DNA of 29,252 nucleotides from Bacteroidota bacterium (GCA_023396415.1 JAEWWJ010000061.1:1-29252); one strand, 5' to 3'; numbered from the stretch's first letter, positions 1-8,640 are shown. A program made the numbers and translations. The notes: generated by a model from the letters alone, not told the origin.

Positions 1-1
1 T

Positions 2-184
2 CCTTCCGATTTCCTTAAACTTTGGAAAGAAGGAAAAATTAATGCCAAAATTGAAAATAAAAAGGTAATATATTTCTTCAGAGAAGAGACCACAAGTCAA
101 CAACCCGTGGCCTCCTCATCTGAATACTCTTGGGGTATTGACAAAATTATGCCTATTTCACCTAACTTTGTAATTAACGTTTAA
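2..184 (+). CDS. C-terminal end of an unidentified protein (partial)
   Basis: An open frame runs from the left edge to a TAA at 182-184 and encodes the last 60 residues of a protein that starts outside the window. The piece is lysine- and aromatic-rich near its start (DFLKLWKEGKINAKIENKK), then has a serine-rich stretch (ASSSEYSW) and ends in NFVINV. I do not recognise the family from this tail. It converges on the M48 peptidase gene, with about 90 bases between the two stops. It is the only frame open from the edge that reads like protein, but coding status rests on composition alone. Confidence 0.5.
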   Translation, partial: PSDFLKLWKEGKINAKIENKKVIYFFREETTSQQPVASSSEYSWGIDKIMPISPNFVINV

Positions 185-219
185 TTTAGTCCAGTTTATA
201 GGGGGTCAGGCCAGTGATT

Positions 220-272
220 GCGCCAGCCCAATAACCAAGATCAATTAACCATTAACGACTAACCACTAACAA
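220..272 (-). repeat. Degenerate 3'-flank repeat, copy 1
   Basis: This stretch lies between the M48 peptidase stop and the convergent gene end. Read on the minus strand it is a string of near-copies of GTTAATGG / GGTTAGTCG followed by TGGCGC (plus-strand GCGCCA at 220-225). Two similar stretches follow the stops at 13140 and 14316. The similarity is in the TTAATG-like words and the TGGCGC core, not in one long alignable block. Confidence 0.45.
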
Positions 273-1088
273 CTACTTTTTATAATACGTCATAGCTTCG
301 GGCAACCATTTCTTTATCTGCGCAATGCGAGTGGCATCAGAAGGGTGAGTGCTTAAAAACTCAGGAGGGGCTTGTCCCCCTTTTTTTTCTGCCATACGTT
401 GCCAGAAACTTACTGCTTCTTGTGGGTTGTAGCCGGCCATGGCCATAAAGATGAGACCTAATTTATCGGCTTCGCTTTCGTGCAAACGACTGAAAGGAAG
501 CGTCACACCCAACTGACTTCCTACACCAAAGGCGGTCATCCATAATGCTTGTGTTTGTTCGGGCTTTTCTTGAAGAGCCACCGAAAGTGCCATGCCACCC
601 AGTTGGGTTAACATGCCCTGACTCATGCGTTCGTTGCCATGTTCGGCCACGGCATGGGCCACCTCGTGTCCCATCACCACGGCCAATCCGGTTTCGTCTT
701 TGGTGATGGGTAAAATGCCTGTATAAAACACCACTTTTCCACCGGGCATGCACCAGGCGTTGGCTTCCGGACTTTCAACCAAATTAAACTCCCAATTGTA
801 TCCTTTTAGCTCATGCGCCATCCCTTTTTTGTTGAAGTAATCCTCTACCGCTTTCTGTATGCGTGTTCCAACTTTTCTTACCAATGCAGTTTGGGTGGCG
901 TTGGTTGACAGTTGGTTGGTTTTTACAAATTCATCGTACTGCTGAAAGCTCATGCTTAGCATTTGCGATGAGGGTAAAAGGTTTAACTGCTGACGACCCG
1001 TGATGGGAACGCGGCTGCACGAGAAAGCAACAGTTAAAGCCATCAATAACAACAGGTTGATGGGTTTCGTAATTGAAAATGATTTCAT
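273..1088 (-). CDS. M48-family zinc metalloprotease lipoprotein
   Basis: Predicted 271-residue secreted zinc endopeptidase. The N-terminus is a lipoprotein signal with a hydrophobic run (NLLLLMALTVAFSC) and a lipobox cysteine at about residue 24, so the protein should be membrane-anchored outside the cytoplasm. The zinc-binding HEVAH is at residues 141-145, and the downstream HESEAD at about 203-208 supplies the third ligand typical of M48. The PITGRQQLNLL segment after the lipobox and the C-terminal STHPSDATRI are typical of LoiP/YggG-like M48 proteins, which take part in envelope protein quality control. I chose the ATG at 1088 because the longer frame (to 1193) would begin upstream of a TACTTTTG promoter element at 1136-1143 and would bury the signal peptide. 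It is monocistronic. The exact substrate cannot be read from sequence. Confidence 0.93.
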   Translation of the reverse strand: MKSFSITKPINLLLLMALTVAFSCSRVPITGRQQLNLLPSSQMLSMSFQQYDEFVKTNQLSTNATQTALVRKVGTRIQKAVEDYFNKKGMAHELKGYNWEFNLVESPEANAWCMPGGKVVFYTGILPITKDETGLAVVMGHEVAHAVAEHGNERMSQGMLTQLGGMALSVALQEKPEQTQALWMTAFGVGSQLGVTLPFSRLHESEADKLGLIFMAMAGYNPQEAVSFWQRMAEKKGGQAPPEFLSTHPSDATRIAQIKKWLPEAMTYYKK

Positions 1089-1135
1089 TTTATGCTCTTT
1101 TTTTATTGACAACAAGTTGATGGATGAACTGAACG

Positions 1136-1143
1136 CAAAAGTA
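1136..1143 (-). promoter_or_regulatory. Bacteroidota -7 element for the M48 peptidase gene
   Basis: The minus strand reads TACTTTTG, an exact match to the Bacteroidota -7 consensus TAnnTTTG, with a T-run about 19 bases upstream at the -33 position. Transcription would start near 1129, giving a leader of about 40 bases before the ATG at 1088. This supports the shorter start of that gene. Confidence 0.5.
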
Positions 1144-1217
1144 CGATATTGGGTATTGAACGAAAAAAATAAATTGTATTTTCTAACATTCACTGCATGT
1201 TGATAAGGGACAGCTTA

Positions 1218-3665
1218 TTAAGGTTCGTCCGTTTTGCTCGTGGTTTTTACCTCTTTGTTTTTAACATATTTATCTAACCATTCAATCCATTCCCAGTGCA
1301 TGTGCAAAACCGATTCACGGGCGCGGTATCCATGACTTTCAAAGGGCAGCAATACCATACGAGCGGTGGCACCCAATCCCCTTAGGGCATCAAAATAGCG
1401 TTCGGTTTGCATGGTAAAAGTCCCCGAATTGTCATCGGCAGCTCCATGAATCAGCAGCAGCGGGCTTTTCATTTTGTGGGCTTGCATAAAAGGCGACATG
1501 GTTTGGTAAAGTTCCGGAGCTTCCCAATAGTTGCGTTCTTCACCCTGAAAACCAAAGGGAGTAAGGCTACGGTTGTAGGCACCGCTTCGCGCCACACCGG
1601 CAGCAAACAAGTTGCAGTGGGTGAGTAGGTTAGCCGTCATAAAAGCACCGTAAGAATGACCTGAAACAGCCACTCTCTCGCGGTCGGAAACTCCCATTTC
1701 AACCAAGTGATGGATAGCAGCATCGGCGTTGGCTATTAACTGCGGGATGAAACTGTCGTTGGGTTCGGCAGCACCTTCGCCTACGATAGGGAAGCTGGCA
1801 TCGTTGAGCACGGCGTAACCTTGGGTTACCAGCATAATGGGCGAACTGGCGCCAATACGCGTAAAGGTATATGGCGAACCACTCACCTGTCCTGCGGCAT
1901 CGGCACTTTTGTACTCATTGGGATAAGCCCATAGTAAAGTGGGTAAGGGCTTGTCAACGCCCGCCCGAAATCCTTCGGGAAGGTAAAGCGTTCCCGACAA
2001 CGGAATGCTGTCGTTGCGCCAATAATGGATCATTTCTTTTTGAACGCCTTTCAAAGCCGGCATAGGATCAGGAAAAAAGGTGATTTGTTGGGGTTGTTTC
2101 TTTTTCAGTGTCCTGATGAAATAGTTGGGTTGTTGCTCCACCGATTCGCGGCGGGTGATCAAAATTCCTTTTTTGGCATCAATGAGTTGAATGGGATTCT
2201 CGTAATAGGGTGCTTCGCTTCTCCACAGACGTTGTTTTTTCCCGCTTTTTATTTGGTAGGAATCAACAAAAGGGCGGTTACCTTCGGGGGAGGCGCCGCT
2301 GCCGAATAGAAATAGCTGACTGCCATCGCCGCCAAAAAGCAACACTCTCTGTCCGGCAGCATTTACGGTAGTTTGAAACCTTCCCGGATTGTTGTATTGG
2401 TCTTCTGACGACCTTTCAAAGACGGTAGAAAGTTCGGCGTTTTCTTGTCCCGGATCGAAGGAAAGAGTCCGAATTTGACGGTCTTTGCGCCAGTATTCGG
2501 TCACCAGCGCAAAATTATTTTTGCCCCATTGAATGCCACCGAAGCGCAGTTTCAGCTTTGCAGATAGCATGGGTTCGCCATCGAAAGGAGCTTTTAAAAA
2601 GTAAAGCTGTTCGCGGAAGCTGGCTTTGGCAGCCGGATCACCATTGTCTAAGGCTTCAACCCAAAAAATGGTCGAAGGCGCATCGGATTGCCAGTCGGGA
2701 CTACGCAATCCTTTTGCAACAGCATCAAAACCCTGAGGCAAATTATCGGCCACAGGGAGCTCGGCAAGGGTGCGGACAGTTTTGCCTTCGAGATTGATAA
2801 TTTCAACCACTTGCGGAAAACGGCTGTAAGGCACAATATAGCTGTATGGTTTGACATAGCGGTTCAAGAGGATGTATTTGCCATCGGGCGAAGGGCTGAA
2901 ACTGCCGATAATGGCTTTTTCAGTAATGTGTGTTGTTGATCCGTCGAGCTTTACCAAGCTGAGGTTTGAAGTGGCATAATAATCGAAAAGGGCTTCATCA
3001 ACAGGGTTTTTAAGTAAATCTTGAAAGGTGCGTACCGCCGCTTTACGTCCGATATTTTCCTGCACTACAGGTCCGTTGGGAATGTTATTGCCACCAGGAG
3101 CCAAACCTCTGTCATCAGCAATGGCTTTGAACAGGATGGAATAATTGTCGGGCATCCAAACAAACGATCCCCATAGGGCTTCATTCACTGATGCTTTGGT
3201 GAGTTTGCGGGCTGTGGCCGTTTCCACTTCGAGAACCCAAAGTTCGATATTGTTGTCGGTGGTTTGTGTAAAGGCGATGTGTTTTTCGTCGGGCGACCAG
3301 CTGATGTTGCGGATACGTGCCGAAGTCGGAAGGCCTTGCACCGGGCTTTCATTTTTTCCGTCAAGGTCCATCAGCGCGAGCGATTGGCTGTATGAGCTGC
3401 GCGATGGTCCGTTGGTGTTGGGATCAATTCTAACGCCTGCCAACCGAAGTTCGGGTGAGGCTAAGTCGGCAATTACAGGCAACTCGCTGCCTTGCATCAA
3501 TAGTATTTTGCCCGCCTTGGTGCCGATGGAAACATTGGGTGTTGAAGGGGAATCCACCATATCAATGATCACCTGGGGCGGGAGTTGATAATTAAAGTCT
3601 TGTGAAAAACTGATCTGTACAGCGAAAATTAGGATGAAAGCCAAAAGGGAAAAACAACGCTTCAT
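1218..3665 (-). CDS. Secreted S9-family (prolyl oligopeptidase-type) serine peptidase
   Basis: The 815-residue product has a signal peptide (CFSLLAFILIFAVQISFSQ, cut before DFNYQ), a long beta-propeller-like middle part with repeated strand words (SWSPDEKHIAFT, FSPSPDGKYILL) and a C-terminal alpha/beta-hydrolase domain. The nucleophile elbow GHSYGAF puts the catalytic Ser near residue 671, Asp lies near 744 (HGAADDN) and His near 778 (ESHGYR). Length, propeller sequence and the GxSYG elbow resemble bacterial homologues of plant chloroplast glutamyl endopeptidase (S9D), so a Glu-directed exported endopeptidase is possible. The family is well supported, the specificity is inference. The ATG at 3665 gives the signal peptide; the longer frame to 3749 starts upstream of a likely promoter. 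It is divergent from mrdA. Confidence 0.9.
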   Translation of the reverse strand: MKRCFSLLAFILIFAVQISFSQDFNYQLPPQVIIDMVDSPSTPNVSIGTKAGKILLMQGSELPVIADLASPELRLAGVRIDPNTNGPSRSSYSQSLALMDLDGKNESPVQGLPTSARIRNISWSPDEKHIAFTQTTDNNIELWVLEVETATARKLTKASVNEALWGSFVWMPDNYSILFKAIADDRGLAPGGNNIPNGPVVQENIGRKAAVRTFQDLLKNPVDEALFDYYATSNLSLVKLDGSTTHITEKAIIGSFSPSPDGKYILLNRYVKPYSYIVPYSRFPQVVEIINLEGKTVRTLAELPVADNLPQGFDAVAKGLRSPDWQSDAPSTIFWVEALDNGDPAAKASFREQLYFLKAPFDGEPMLSAKLKLRFGGIQWGKNNFALVTEYWRKDRQIRTLSFDPGQENAELSTVFERSSEDQYNNPGRFQTTVNAAGQRVLLFGGDGSQLFLFGSGASPEGNRPFVDSYQIKSGKKQRLWRSEAPYYENPIQLIDAKKGILITRRESVEQQPNYFIRTLKKKQPQQITFFPDPMPALKGVQKEMIHYWRNDSIPLSGTLYLPEGFRAGVDKPLPTLLWAYPNEYKSADAAGQVSGSPYTFTRIGASSPIMLVTQGYAVLNDASFPIVGEGAAEPNDSFIPQLIANADAAIHHLVEMGVSDRERVAVSGHSYGAFMTANLLTHCNLFAAGVARSGAYNRSLTPFGFQGEERNYWEAPELYQTMSPFMQAHKMKSPLLLIHGAADDNSGTFTMQTERYFDALRGLGATARMVLLPFESHGYRARESVLHMHWEWIEWLDKYVKNKEVKTTSKTDEP

Positions 3666-3723
3666 GGAAATATTTTTTGATGAGACAAATACGTTCATAC
3701 GATGGATTGCTGAAAAGCAATAA

Positions 3724-3731
3724 CAAATGTA
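3724..3731 (-). promoter_or_regulatory. Candidate -7 element for the S9 peptidase gene
   Basis: The minus strand reads TACATTTG, an exact TAnnTTTG match about 58 bases upstream of the chosen ATG at 3665. No good -33 element is visible at the usual spacing, so support is from the -7 element and position only. Confidence 0.35.
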
Positions 3732-3866
3732 ATGAAAACTTTTACGCACCTGCTTCCGGAATTTTCTGCTAACCTTATTTTATCATCTATGTGCAAAAAT
3801 TATCTGAGTAGATTCTATTCCTGCCAGCGCATTTTTTCTCATTGTGAAATATGTTTTTAGAATCAC

Positions 3867-3897
3867 AATGCACCAAAGCAAGGAACATTTACCTTTG
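3867..3897 (+). promoter_or_regulatory. Promoter of the mrdA-rodA operon
   Basis: TACCTTTG at 3890-3897 is an exact TAnnTTTG -7 element. A partial -33 (AATG, 3867-3870) lies 19 bases upstream. Transcription would start near 3904, about 18 bases before the ATG at 3922. This explains why the frame extending upstream to 3844 is unlikely to be translated. Confidence 0.5.
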
Positions 3898-3921
3898 CAC
3901 TCCAAACACTGTAACCACTCC

Positions 3922-5745
3922 ATGGAGGGAAATAAATTCAACGAACGCCGTCAAATCATCACCCTTGTCATCCTTATTATGGGTGGGATTTTTGTGGTGC
4001 GTTTATTTTTCTTACAGGTTGTCAATCAGTCGTATAAGCTATCTTCGCAAAACAATGTACTGCGATTTGTGACGCAATATCCGGCCCGCGGCACCATTTT
4101 CGATCGCAATGGAGAGCTGATGGTTTACAACGAGGCGGCCTACGATTTATTGGTGGTGCCACGTCAGGCTGTGATTGACGACACCCTCGCTTTTTGCAAA
4201 CTACTGAAAATTGATCTGCCCTCATTCAGGGCGCGTTTTGAGTCTGCACGGAAATATTCGCGCTACCGTCCATCGGTTTTTTTGGAGCAAATTTCAAAAG
4301 AAGATTACGGCTATATCATTGAAAAGCTTTATCACTATCCCGGCTTTTTCTTTCAGGCCCGTACCTTGCGTAAATATCCTCGACCCATTGCTGCCCACGT
4401 TTTGGGCGATGTGGGTGAGGTGAACAATGCCGACATGGAACGTGATAAGGTGTATAAAATGGGCGATTACATTGGAAAGTCGGGCCTTGAAAAATTTTAT
4501 GAAAAGGAATTACGGGGTAAAAAGGGGATGAAAATCATGATGGTGGATGTGCACAATCGTGAAAAAGGCAGCTACCGCGATGGTATTTATGATACCCTTC
4601 CGGTGACAGGAAAAAATATTTATTTGGGCATGGATGCCCGTTTGCAGGAATATGGAGAGCGGCTTATGGTCAATAAAACGGGTAGCGTGGTGGCCATTGA
4701 TCCCGCTACCGGCGAAATATTGGCTTTGATCAGCAGTCCGAACTACGATCCTAACCTTTTGGTAGGTCGCTCTCGAGGAAAAAACTTCAACGATCTGCTG
4801 AATGATCCACAAAAACCGTTGATCAATCGGGCCATTTCAGGAACCTACTCTCCCGGTTCAACTTTTAAAATGTTGAATGCACTCGTTGCTTTAGAGACCG
4901 GTGCTATTGATGAGTTCACCAGATTCAGTTGTCAAGGAAAAACGAGTACACCTATTAAGTGCACCCATAGTCACGTCACACCTTTAGTGGTGCACCAGGC
5001 CATTGAGCAATCGTGCAACCCTTTTTTTTGGAATACCTTCCGAAGTATTTTGACCCATCCCTCGCTCAAAGGTCAAAAAAACGCTTTAGACTACTGGCAT
5101 CAAAAAATGCTCGATTTTGGTTTGGGTCATCGCTTTAAAACTGATATTCCTTTTGAAGTGGCGGGCAACATTCCTACACGTGAATTTTATGATAAGGTCT
5201 ATAACGGAAGTTGGAATGCGATGACGGTACGCTCACTCAGCATCGGTCAGGGCGAAATCCTTGTGACGCCATTGCAGTTGGCCAATTTGGCTGCCATCAT
5301 TGGCAACGAGGGAACCTATTATCCACCTCACATGACGCGTAAAATTGGTGAAGAAGACGACACCTTGACGGCGCGTTTCACCCAAAAGCTGTCTACCGGT
5401 ATTGATGCACGCCATTTCCGATTGGTCAAAAGTGCTATGCTTGATGTGTTTGAAGGTGGTGGAGGAACAGCTCGACGATTCAAGGTGGCCGATTTTAGGG
5501 CCGCCGGAAAAACCGGAACGGTGCAAAATCCGCATGGCAAAGACCACTCGCTTTTTATGGCTTTTGCACCATACGAGCAACCCAAAATCGCCATTGCTGT
5601 AGTGATAGAAAATGCAGGTTTCGGGTCAACTTGGGCGGCTCCCGTGGCCAGTTTGATGATGGAATTGTATCTCACAGGTGAAATCAAAAGGCCTGAAATG
5701 GAGAAATTTTTATTAGAGAATTACCCTGATCCGGTAGCACCATGA
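3922..5745 (+). CDS. mrdA: Penicillin-binding protein 2 (elongasome transpeptidase)
   Basis: A 607-residue class B PBP that cross-links peptidoglycan during cell elongation, acting in the periplasm with RodA. There is one N-terminal membrane segment (about residues 12-34), a pedestal domain containing the PARGTIFDRNG motif, and a transpeptidase domain. The catalytic motifs are all present: SxxK as STFK (Ser about 313), SxN as SCN (about 364) and KTG (Lys about 530). I chose the ATG at 3922 because it sits just before the charged residues and membrane segment and downstream of a promoter element. The rodA start overlaps its stop by ATGA, so the two are translationally coupled. mreBCD, often upstream in this phylum, is absent; a divergent S9 peptidase is there instead. 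Confidence 0.95.
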   Translation: MEGNKFNERRQIITLVILIMGGIFVVRLFFLQVVNQSYKLSSQNNVLRFVTQYPARGTIFDRNGELMVYNEAAYDLLVVPRQAVIDDTLAFCKLLKIDLPSFRARFESARKYSRYRPSVFLEQISKEDYGYIIEKLYHYPGFFFQARTLRKYPRPIAAHVLGDVGEVNNADMERDKVYKMGDYIGKSGLEKFYEKELRGKKGMKIMMVDVHNREKGSYRDGIYDTLPVTGKNIYLGMDARLQEYGERLMVNKTGSVVAIDPATGEILALISSPNYDPNLLVGRSRGKNFNDLLNDPQKPLINRAISGTYSPGSTFKMLNALVALETGAIDEFTRFSCQGKTSTPIKCTHSHVTPLVVHQAIEQSCNPFFWNTFRSILTHPSLKGQKNALDYWHQKMLDFGLGHRFKTDIPFEVAGNIPTREFYDKVYNGSWNAMTVRSLSIGQGEILVTPLQLANLAAIIGNEGTYYPPHMTRKIGEEDDTLTARFTQKLSTGIDARHFRLVKSAMLDVFEGGGGTARRFKVADFRAAGKTGTVQNPHGKDHSLFMAFAPYEQPKIAIAVVIENAGFGSTWAAPVASLMMELYLTGEIKRPEMEKFLLENYPDPVAP

Positions 5746-7001
5746 GAGAAAACCAAAATGTTTTTAGCCGCATTGAACTGCCGGTGCTCTTCCTTTACTT
5801 AGCGCTCACGCTGATTGGCTGGCTCAGCATTTATGCTGCAGTTTTTAATGAAGACCATACCAGCATTTTCGACATCACCCAGCGCTATGGAAAGCAGTTG
5901 CTTTGGATAGGACTGGCGCTGCTGCTGGGTTTGATTGTGCTGCTAACCGATTCGCGTTTCTTTAATGGCTTTGCTTTTTTTATCTATTTTGCTACGCTGT
6001 TGATGCTTGTTGCAGTACTGGTATTTGGCTCAACTGTTTCGGGAAGCAAGTCGTGGTTTCAAATTGGTGGCTTTGGTTTGCAACCGGCTGAGTTTGCCAA
6101 GTTCAGCACGGGCTTGGCTTTGGCGGCCTTTTTAAACCGCCTCGACACAGATATGCACCAAATCCGCACCAAAATTATCAGTTTTGCTATTATTGCCCTG
6201 CCCGCCATTCTTACCTTAATGCAATACGATACCGGATCGGCATTGGTTTTTAGTGCTTTTGTGCTGGTGCTTTATCGCGAAGGTTTGTCGGCCATTCCTT
6301 TGGTACTGGGCTTGATAGCAGTAGTTTTATTTATTGTAACTCTATATTTCACACCGCTTTATGTGATCATAGGAGTGGCCTTGGTATTGGCGGCTACACT
6401 GTTTTTTATTAAACGTAACTTATCCAATATCATGCGACTTTTGGCTCTTTTGGCCATTGCCTCCATGTTTATTGTGAGTGTCGGCTATGTTTTCGACAAT
6501 GTCCTCGAACCGCACCAACGCACGCGTATCAACGTTTTGCTTGGGCTTGATGAAGATTTGCGTGGAGCAGGATACAATGTGCATCAATCGAAAATTGCCA
6601 TCGGCTCTGGCGGTTTCAGTGGAAAGGGTTTCTTGCAGGGAACACAAACCAAATTCAATTTTGTGCCTGAACAAAGCACTGATTTCATTTTTTGCACAGT
6701 GGGTGAGGAGTGGGGTTTTATCGGAACCAGCATCTTGATTGGTTTATATATCATGCTTTTTCTGCGCCTCATTCGTATGGCCGAGCGACAGCGGTCCACC
6801 TTTTCGCGGGTGTATGGCTACTCGGTGGTGGCGGTTTTGTTTTTTCATTTCGCCATTAACATTGCCATGACCATCGGATTGGCTCCTGTGATCGGTATTC
6901 CGCTTCCGTTTGTAAGTTATGGTGGATCAAGCCTTTGGGCTTTCACTATCATGCTGTTTGTGTTCCTCAAGCTCGATGCCAACCGGCTTAACGTATTATA
7001 G
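5742..7001 (+). CDS. rodA: RodA, SEDS peptidoglycan glycosyltransferase
   Basis: A 419-residue polytopic membrane protein of the SEDS family that polymerises lipid II into glycan strands, working as a pair with the PBP2 encoded just upstream. About ten hydrophobic segments span the length. Family signatures are visible: QPAEFAKFSTGLALA in the first half, EQSTDFIFCTVGEEWGF in the large extracellular loop, and a C-terminal GIPLPFVSYGGSS. It has the length expected for RodA. The ATG overlaps the mrdA stop (ATGA at 5742-5745). No separate promoter was seen, so expression should depend on the mrdA promoter. RodA rather than FtsW is inferred from the mrdA pairing. Confidence 0.95.
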   Translation: MRENQNVFSRIELPVLFLYLALTLIGWLSIYAAVFNEDHTSIFDITQRYGKQLLWIGLALLLGLIVLLTDSRFFNGFAFFIYFATLLMLVAVLVFGSTVSGSKSWFQIGGFGLQPAEFAKFSTGLALAAFLNRLDTDMHQIRTKIISFAIIALPAILTLMQYDTGSALVFSAFVLVLYREGLSAIPLVLGLIAVVLFIVTLYFTPLYVIIGVALVLAATLFFIKRNLSNIMRLLALLAIASMFIVSVGYVFDNVLEPHQRTRINVLLGLDEDLRGAGYNVHQSKIAIGSGGFSGKGFLQGTQTKFNFVPEQSTDFIFCTVGEEWGFIGTSILIGLYIMLFLRLIRMAERQRSTFSRVYGYSVVAVLFFHFAINIAMTIGLAPVIGIPLPFVSYGGSSLWAFTIMLFVFLKLDANRLNVL

Positions 7002-7028
7002 CATAGCCTTTTACCCTTTATTTTGATG

Positions 7029-7730
7029 TCAATAATCGTAGTAATCTATCGTATTGAGTGATGTTCCAAAGGTATCCGGTATTCTGATGACAGTTTCTTT
7101 TGAAGGCTCTAATGCAGTGGTGGTGATCACCGTTTTCTTTCCTTTTGGTGTTACCGAAGTGATCTCCATTACAAAGCCTTTAGCGGAAAGTTGCTGGTAG
7201 TATTTGCTTGTTTTCGACACTTTAAACACACCGACTTCGTTGGATAAATCTATCTCTTCGCTGAGCCACATCTCACCACTGAATTCAGCCACATTAAAAG
7301 TGAATTTGGAACATAAAAGTCCGGCAATGGTTTTGGTTTCTTCAGTCGGGATTAATGTTAGCGTTTTCATTAGCTTGCTGCTGTTATCTTTCATCAGGGC
7401 TAAGCTGCCCATCAACTGATCGCCTTGACCAACAATAATCAAACAGTAGTTTCTTGGTATGTCAAAAAGACTTTGATACACTGCGTTTCCCCGCTTGTTG
7501 ATAAGGCTAAACTGCCGGAAATCGGAGGTGTAAATGCTTTCGTAAGGAATGATTTCTCGCAATGCGCCTTTTTTGTCGTAGAAGCTCATTTCCATGCTGA
7601 TAGAAGCTGTAAACCGATATTGACTTTGATAAATATCACCCGATTTACCTTTGTTCAAATCCGTTTGTGACAGGCCATGAAGTGGTATTGCCATCAACAG
7701 CATCCATCCTAAAATGTGTTTTGCCTTCAT
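7029..7730 (-). CDS. Secreted protein, DUF4412-like
   Basis: A 233-residue protein with a signal peptide (HILGWMLLMAIPLHGLSQ, cut before TDLNKG). The body looks like a beta-rich exported domain: a FTASISMEMSFYDKKG strand region, a central SKLMKTLTLIPTEETKTIAGLLCSKF segment and a WLSEEID motif. The pattern of an untreated property, then TKTIAGxxC, then WLSEEI is what I associate with DUF4412/GLPGLI-type periplasmic proteins of Bacteroidota, whose function is unknown. The ATG at 7730 is used because it starts the signal peptide; the frame extends to 7787 without a plausible N-terminus. It converges on rodA and shares strand with the DUF6146-like gene upstream. Confidence 0.7.
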   Translation of the reverse strand: MKAKHILGWMLLMAIPLHGLSQTDLNKGKSGDIYQSQYRFTASISMEMSFYDKKGALREIIPYESIYTSDFRQFSLINKRGNAVYQSLFDIPRNYCLIIVGQGDQLMGSLALMKDNSSKLMKTLTLIPTEETKTIAGLLCSKFTFNVAEFSGEMWLSEEIDLSNEVGVFKVSKTSKYYQQLSAKGFVMEITSVTPKGKKTVITTTALEPSKETVIRIPDTFGTSLNTIDYYDY

Positions 7731-7776
7731 ATTTATTGGTTTAAAGGTGGTGTAAAGATAAGTTTTAAGCTTTGAA

Positions 7777-7816
7777 AGTCTCCCCATCTCTCCCTCCCTC
7801 AGTCTCCCCGTCTCTC
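7777..7816. repeat. Short direct repeat with strand purine/pyrimidine bias
   Basis: AGTCTCCCC(A/G)TCTCTC occurs at 7777-7792 and 7801-7816, 24 bases apart, with one mismatch. The stretch between is also pyrimidine-only (CCTCCCTC). On the minus strand it reads GGGGAGAC...GGGGAGAC. It lies just 3' of the DUF6146-like gene, the same relative position as the other 3'-flank repeats in this window. Confidence 0.5.
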
Positions 7817-7840
7817 AAATCGCCCCCTCGATAAAGTCGC

Positions 7841-8227
7841 TCATCTCAGCAACGGAATCTTAAATTCACTTTCGAGGTATTTGAAATACCAATACAGTTT
7901 TCGGTTGACTTCGATGCCATAGTCTGTGCCGGTTTCGTAGTTCAGGTAGTTGTTGATGATCCGATTGTAGCGCCCGCTGTTGTAATACTGATTCCAATTG
8001 AGCGTGCCAAGGCGGTTCATGCTTTGGTAGTACTCGTTGGAGCGGTCTTGTGCCGGCGAAAAGTGGGAAAAATACCAGTGTTCGAAAGCCACATCTATGA
8101 TAATAATTTGGTGTTGCAAGCTGTCGCTGTCAACGGTGGTTTCGATGTGGCGAAGGGCTGTGGTTTTGGTTGAGCTGCATGCGGAGGCAAGCGCCAATAC
8201 CAAAAACAAAAAGATCAACTTTTTCAT
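7841..8227 (-). CDS. Small lipoprotein, DUF6146-like
   Basis: A 128-residue predicted lipoprotein of unknown function. The N-terminus has a lysine pair, a hydrophobic run (LIFLFLVLALASACSS) and a lipobox cysteine at about residue 17. The mature part has a strand ending IIIIDVAFEHWYFSH, then a Tyr/Asn-rich helical part (EYYQSMNRLGTLNWNQYYN) and GTDYGIEVNRKLYWYFKYLE. The order of an I-x-I-D strand, xxWN and DYGxEVNxxLYxYFxY is what I recall for DUF6146 proteins of Bacteroidota. The family assignment is from memory. I prefer the ATG at 8227 over 8248 because it directly precedes MKKLIFLF. It may be cotranscribed with the DUF4412-like gene, but about 110 bases separate them. Confidence 0.75.
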   Translation of the reverse strand: MKKLIFLFLVLALASACSSTKTTALRHIETTVDSDSLQHQIIIIDVAFEHWYFSHFSPAQDRSNEYYQSMNRLGTLNWNQYYNSGRYNRIINNYLNYETGTDYGIEVNRKLYWYFKYLESEFKIPLLR

Positions 8228-8301
8228 AGGTTTATGGATTAGGGACATGCACTATTTTACAAAAGTTGTGCCATGCTTCTCATTTCAGTTTCTGCACACA
8301 A

Positions 8302-8628
8302 TCAGCTGGAAACCAATTTAAGACCAATGATGGAAAAAATGAGACTGGCAATAAAGAATAACCTCCAAAAGTTGGTGGGCTCGTTAAAAAATACAATTCC
8401 AATCAAAACGGTTCCTACAGCGCCAATGCCGGTCCAAACGGCATAAGCTGTGCCAATGGGAAGGTTTTGGGTTACCTTGTACAATAAAACCATACTTACG
8501 GTGAGGCTGAATAAAAACCCCGCCAACCACCAATACGATTCGGGGGCAGAGGTGCTGCGGGCCTTAGCCAAACAACTTGCGAAAGCTACCTCGAAAAGGC
8601 CGGCAATAATGAGAAGTATCCAATTCAT
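8302..8628 (-). CDS. SMR-family exporter, guanidinium exporter (Gdx/SugE) type
   Basis: A 108-residue protein with four transmembrane segments filling almost its whole length, the standard size of small multidrug resistance transporters that work as antiparallel dimers. The essential glutamate is at residue 13 (IAGLFEVAFA). The segment LPIGTAYAVWTGIGAVGTVL matches the Gdx/SugE signature rather than EmrE, which points to guanidinium/proton exchange in the inner membrane. Guanidinium as substrate is inferred from that subtype. No guanidine riboswitch is recognisable: a -7 promoter element lies only four bases before the ATG, leaving no room for a leader. The gene is divergent from blaI. Confidence 0.88.
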   Translation of the reverse strand: MNWILLIIAGLFEVAFASCLAKARSTSAPESYWWLAGFLFSLTVSMVLLYKVTQNLPIGTAYAVWTGIGAVGTVLIGIVFFNEPTNFWRLFFIASLIFSIIGLKLVSS

Positions 8629-8632
8629 GCTG

Positions 8633-8640
8633 CAAAACTA
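8633..8640 (-). promoter_or_regulatory. Candidate -7 element directly before the SMR exporter ATG
   Basis: The minus strand reads TAGTTTTG (TAnnTTTG) followed by CAGC and the ATG. If used, transcription would begin at or within a few bases of the start codon, giving a leaderless or nearly leaderless mRNA. No -33 element is found at exactly 19 bases; a TTTG lies 15 bases upstream. Confidence 0.4.

Noticed and set aside
3145..3588. Plus-strand open frame of 147 codons
   Set aside because: It is antisense to the propeller part of the S9 peptidase and has no promoter or recognisable domain.
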